DNA from: B1 sp044370475
Lineage (GTDB): Bacteria; Bacteroidota; Bacteroidia; UKL13-3
Direction: 5' to 3'
NCBI GenBank assembly: GCA_044370475.1
Contig: JBILVK010000144.1
Coordinates: 1-6,593, forward strand
DNA: 6,593 bases
This document shows, one piece after another, positions 6,116-6,593 of this stretch; the first letter of the stretch is position 1; each line of letters opens with the position of its first letter. The translations under genes and the position numbers were made by a program. Below the pieces are notes generated by a model. It made no database searches and was not told the origin of the DNA. It worked only from the letters and a program-made list of their open reading frames with translations.

Positions 6116-6593
6116 ATGCGCAAGTTCTTGTTACTTGCTGTTGCTTTCACCTTCTTAATGGGCTTTCAATCTTTGGCCCAAGACCTTTCTTATGCAAAAT
6201 CCTGCATCAAAACTTTATGCAGTGAGGACTACTATGGCAGAGGTTATGTAAACAATGGAGATAGAATTGCCGCTCAATTTATTCGCAAAGAATACGCAAA
6301 ATTTAAACTCACTCCACTAGGAGAAAACTACTATCAAGCTCTTGGATTTCCTGTAATATACTACCCAGATAGGGTAGAAATTACCTTAGATAATGCTGTT
6401 GCTTATGCAGGACACGATTTCATCATTAATCCCGGCTGTCCTTCTGTAAAAGGAATATATAAGGTCTTAGAACTTGATTCTGCCATGGTAGATAATAGCT
6501 CTGAGTTCAATAAACTTAAAAACAAAAACCTAAAAGGCACCTTCCTCATTGTAGATGAAATGAAGGAAAAGAAACTCCTACATCCAGAGAGGG
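6116..6593 (+). CDS. exported M28-family-type metallopeptidase, N-terminal part, 3'-truncated by window edge
   Basis: An open frame of 159 codons runs off the right edge with no stop. Residues 1-21 are a Sec signal peptide with cleavage predicted at SLA|Q22. The mature start resembles the opening of Bacteroidota M28 zinc peptidases: YAKSCIKTLCSEDYYGRGYV (26-45), NGDRIAAQFIRKEYAKFKL (47-65), then TPLGENYYQ (66-74). Residues about 98-146 (AGHDFIINP to GTFLIVDE) look like the start of a protease-associated (PA) insert. The zinc ligands and catalytic Glu of M28 enzymes lie further on and are not in the window, so activity cannot be judged and the family call rests on the N-terminal pattern. It starts 6 bases after purS and is probably in the same transcript. 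It is likely periplasmic or secreted; no T9SS domain can be assessed because the C-terminus is missing. Confidence 0.78.
   Translation, partial: MRKFLLLAVAFTFLMGFQSLAQDLSYAKSCIKTLCSEDYYGRGYVNNGDRIAAQFIRKEYAKFKLTPLGENYYQALGFPVIYYPDRVEITLDNAVAYAGHDFIINPGCPSVKGIYKVLELDSAMVDNSSEFNKLKNKNLKGTFLIVDEMKEKKLLHPER

Noticed and set aside
5962..6150. Minus-strand open frame of 62 aa
   Set aside because: It is antisense to purS and the start of the peptidase gene, both well supported by conserved sequence.

Overview
The window reads as a chromosomal segment of a moderately AT-rich member of the Bacteroidota. Four things point there: a subtilase ending in a type IX secretion (T9SS) sorting domain, a TAnnTTTG-type promoter element, an almost complete lack of Shine-Dalgarno sequences, and three exported proteins whose predicted signal-peptidase site is followed directly by Gln. 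I see no insertion sequence, phage gene, CRISPR array, tRNA or rRNA. The gene content looks like ordinary chromosome with one large secreted-protein locus.

Layout. Bases 1-707 (+) are the C-terminal two thirds of a trans-polyprenyl diphosphate synthase, cut by the left edge. It meets the next unit tail to tail, and the 52-base gap holds a clear hairpin terminator (711-748) that can serve both strands. On the minus strand, 5023 down to 760 is a two-gene unit: a small exported protein of unknown function (152 aa), then, one base later, a 1267-aa multidomain subtilisin-like protease with PKD and Ig-like modules and a T9SS C-terminal domain. A 116-base divergent intergenic region (5024-5139) carries a good promoter for this unit and a weaker candidate for the rightward genes.

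Rightward from 5140 is a tight cluster. It holds phosphatidylserine synthase (pssA, GTG start), purS overlapping it by 17 bases, and, 6 bases on, the start of an exported M28-type metallopeptidase cut by the right edge.

Functional picture. The plus-strand genes are core metabolism (isoprenoid chain, phospholipid and purine synthesis) plus a periplasmic or secreted peptidase. The minus-strand pair is the accessory element: a probable surface or secreted protease, with a small co-transcribed envelope protein that lacks its own T9SS signal. No radically new system is evident. The least explained element is the 152-aa protein and its very tight linkage to the protease.
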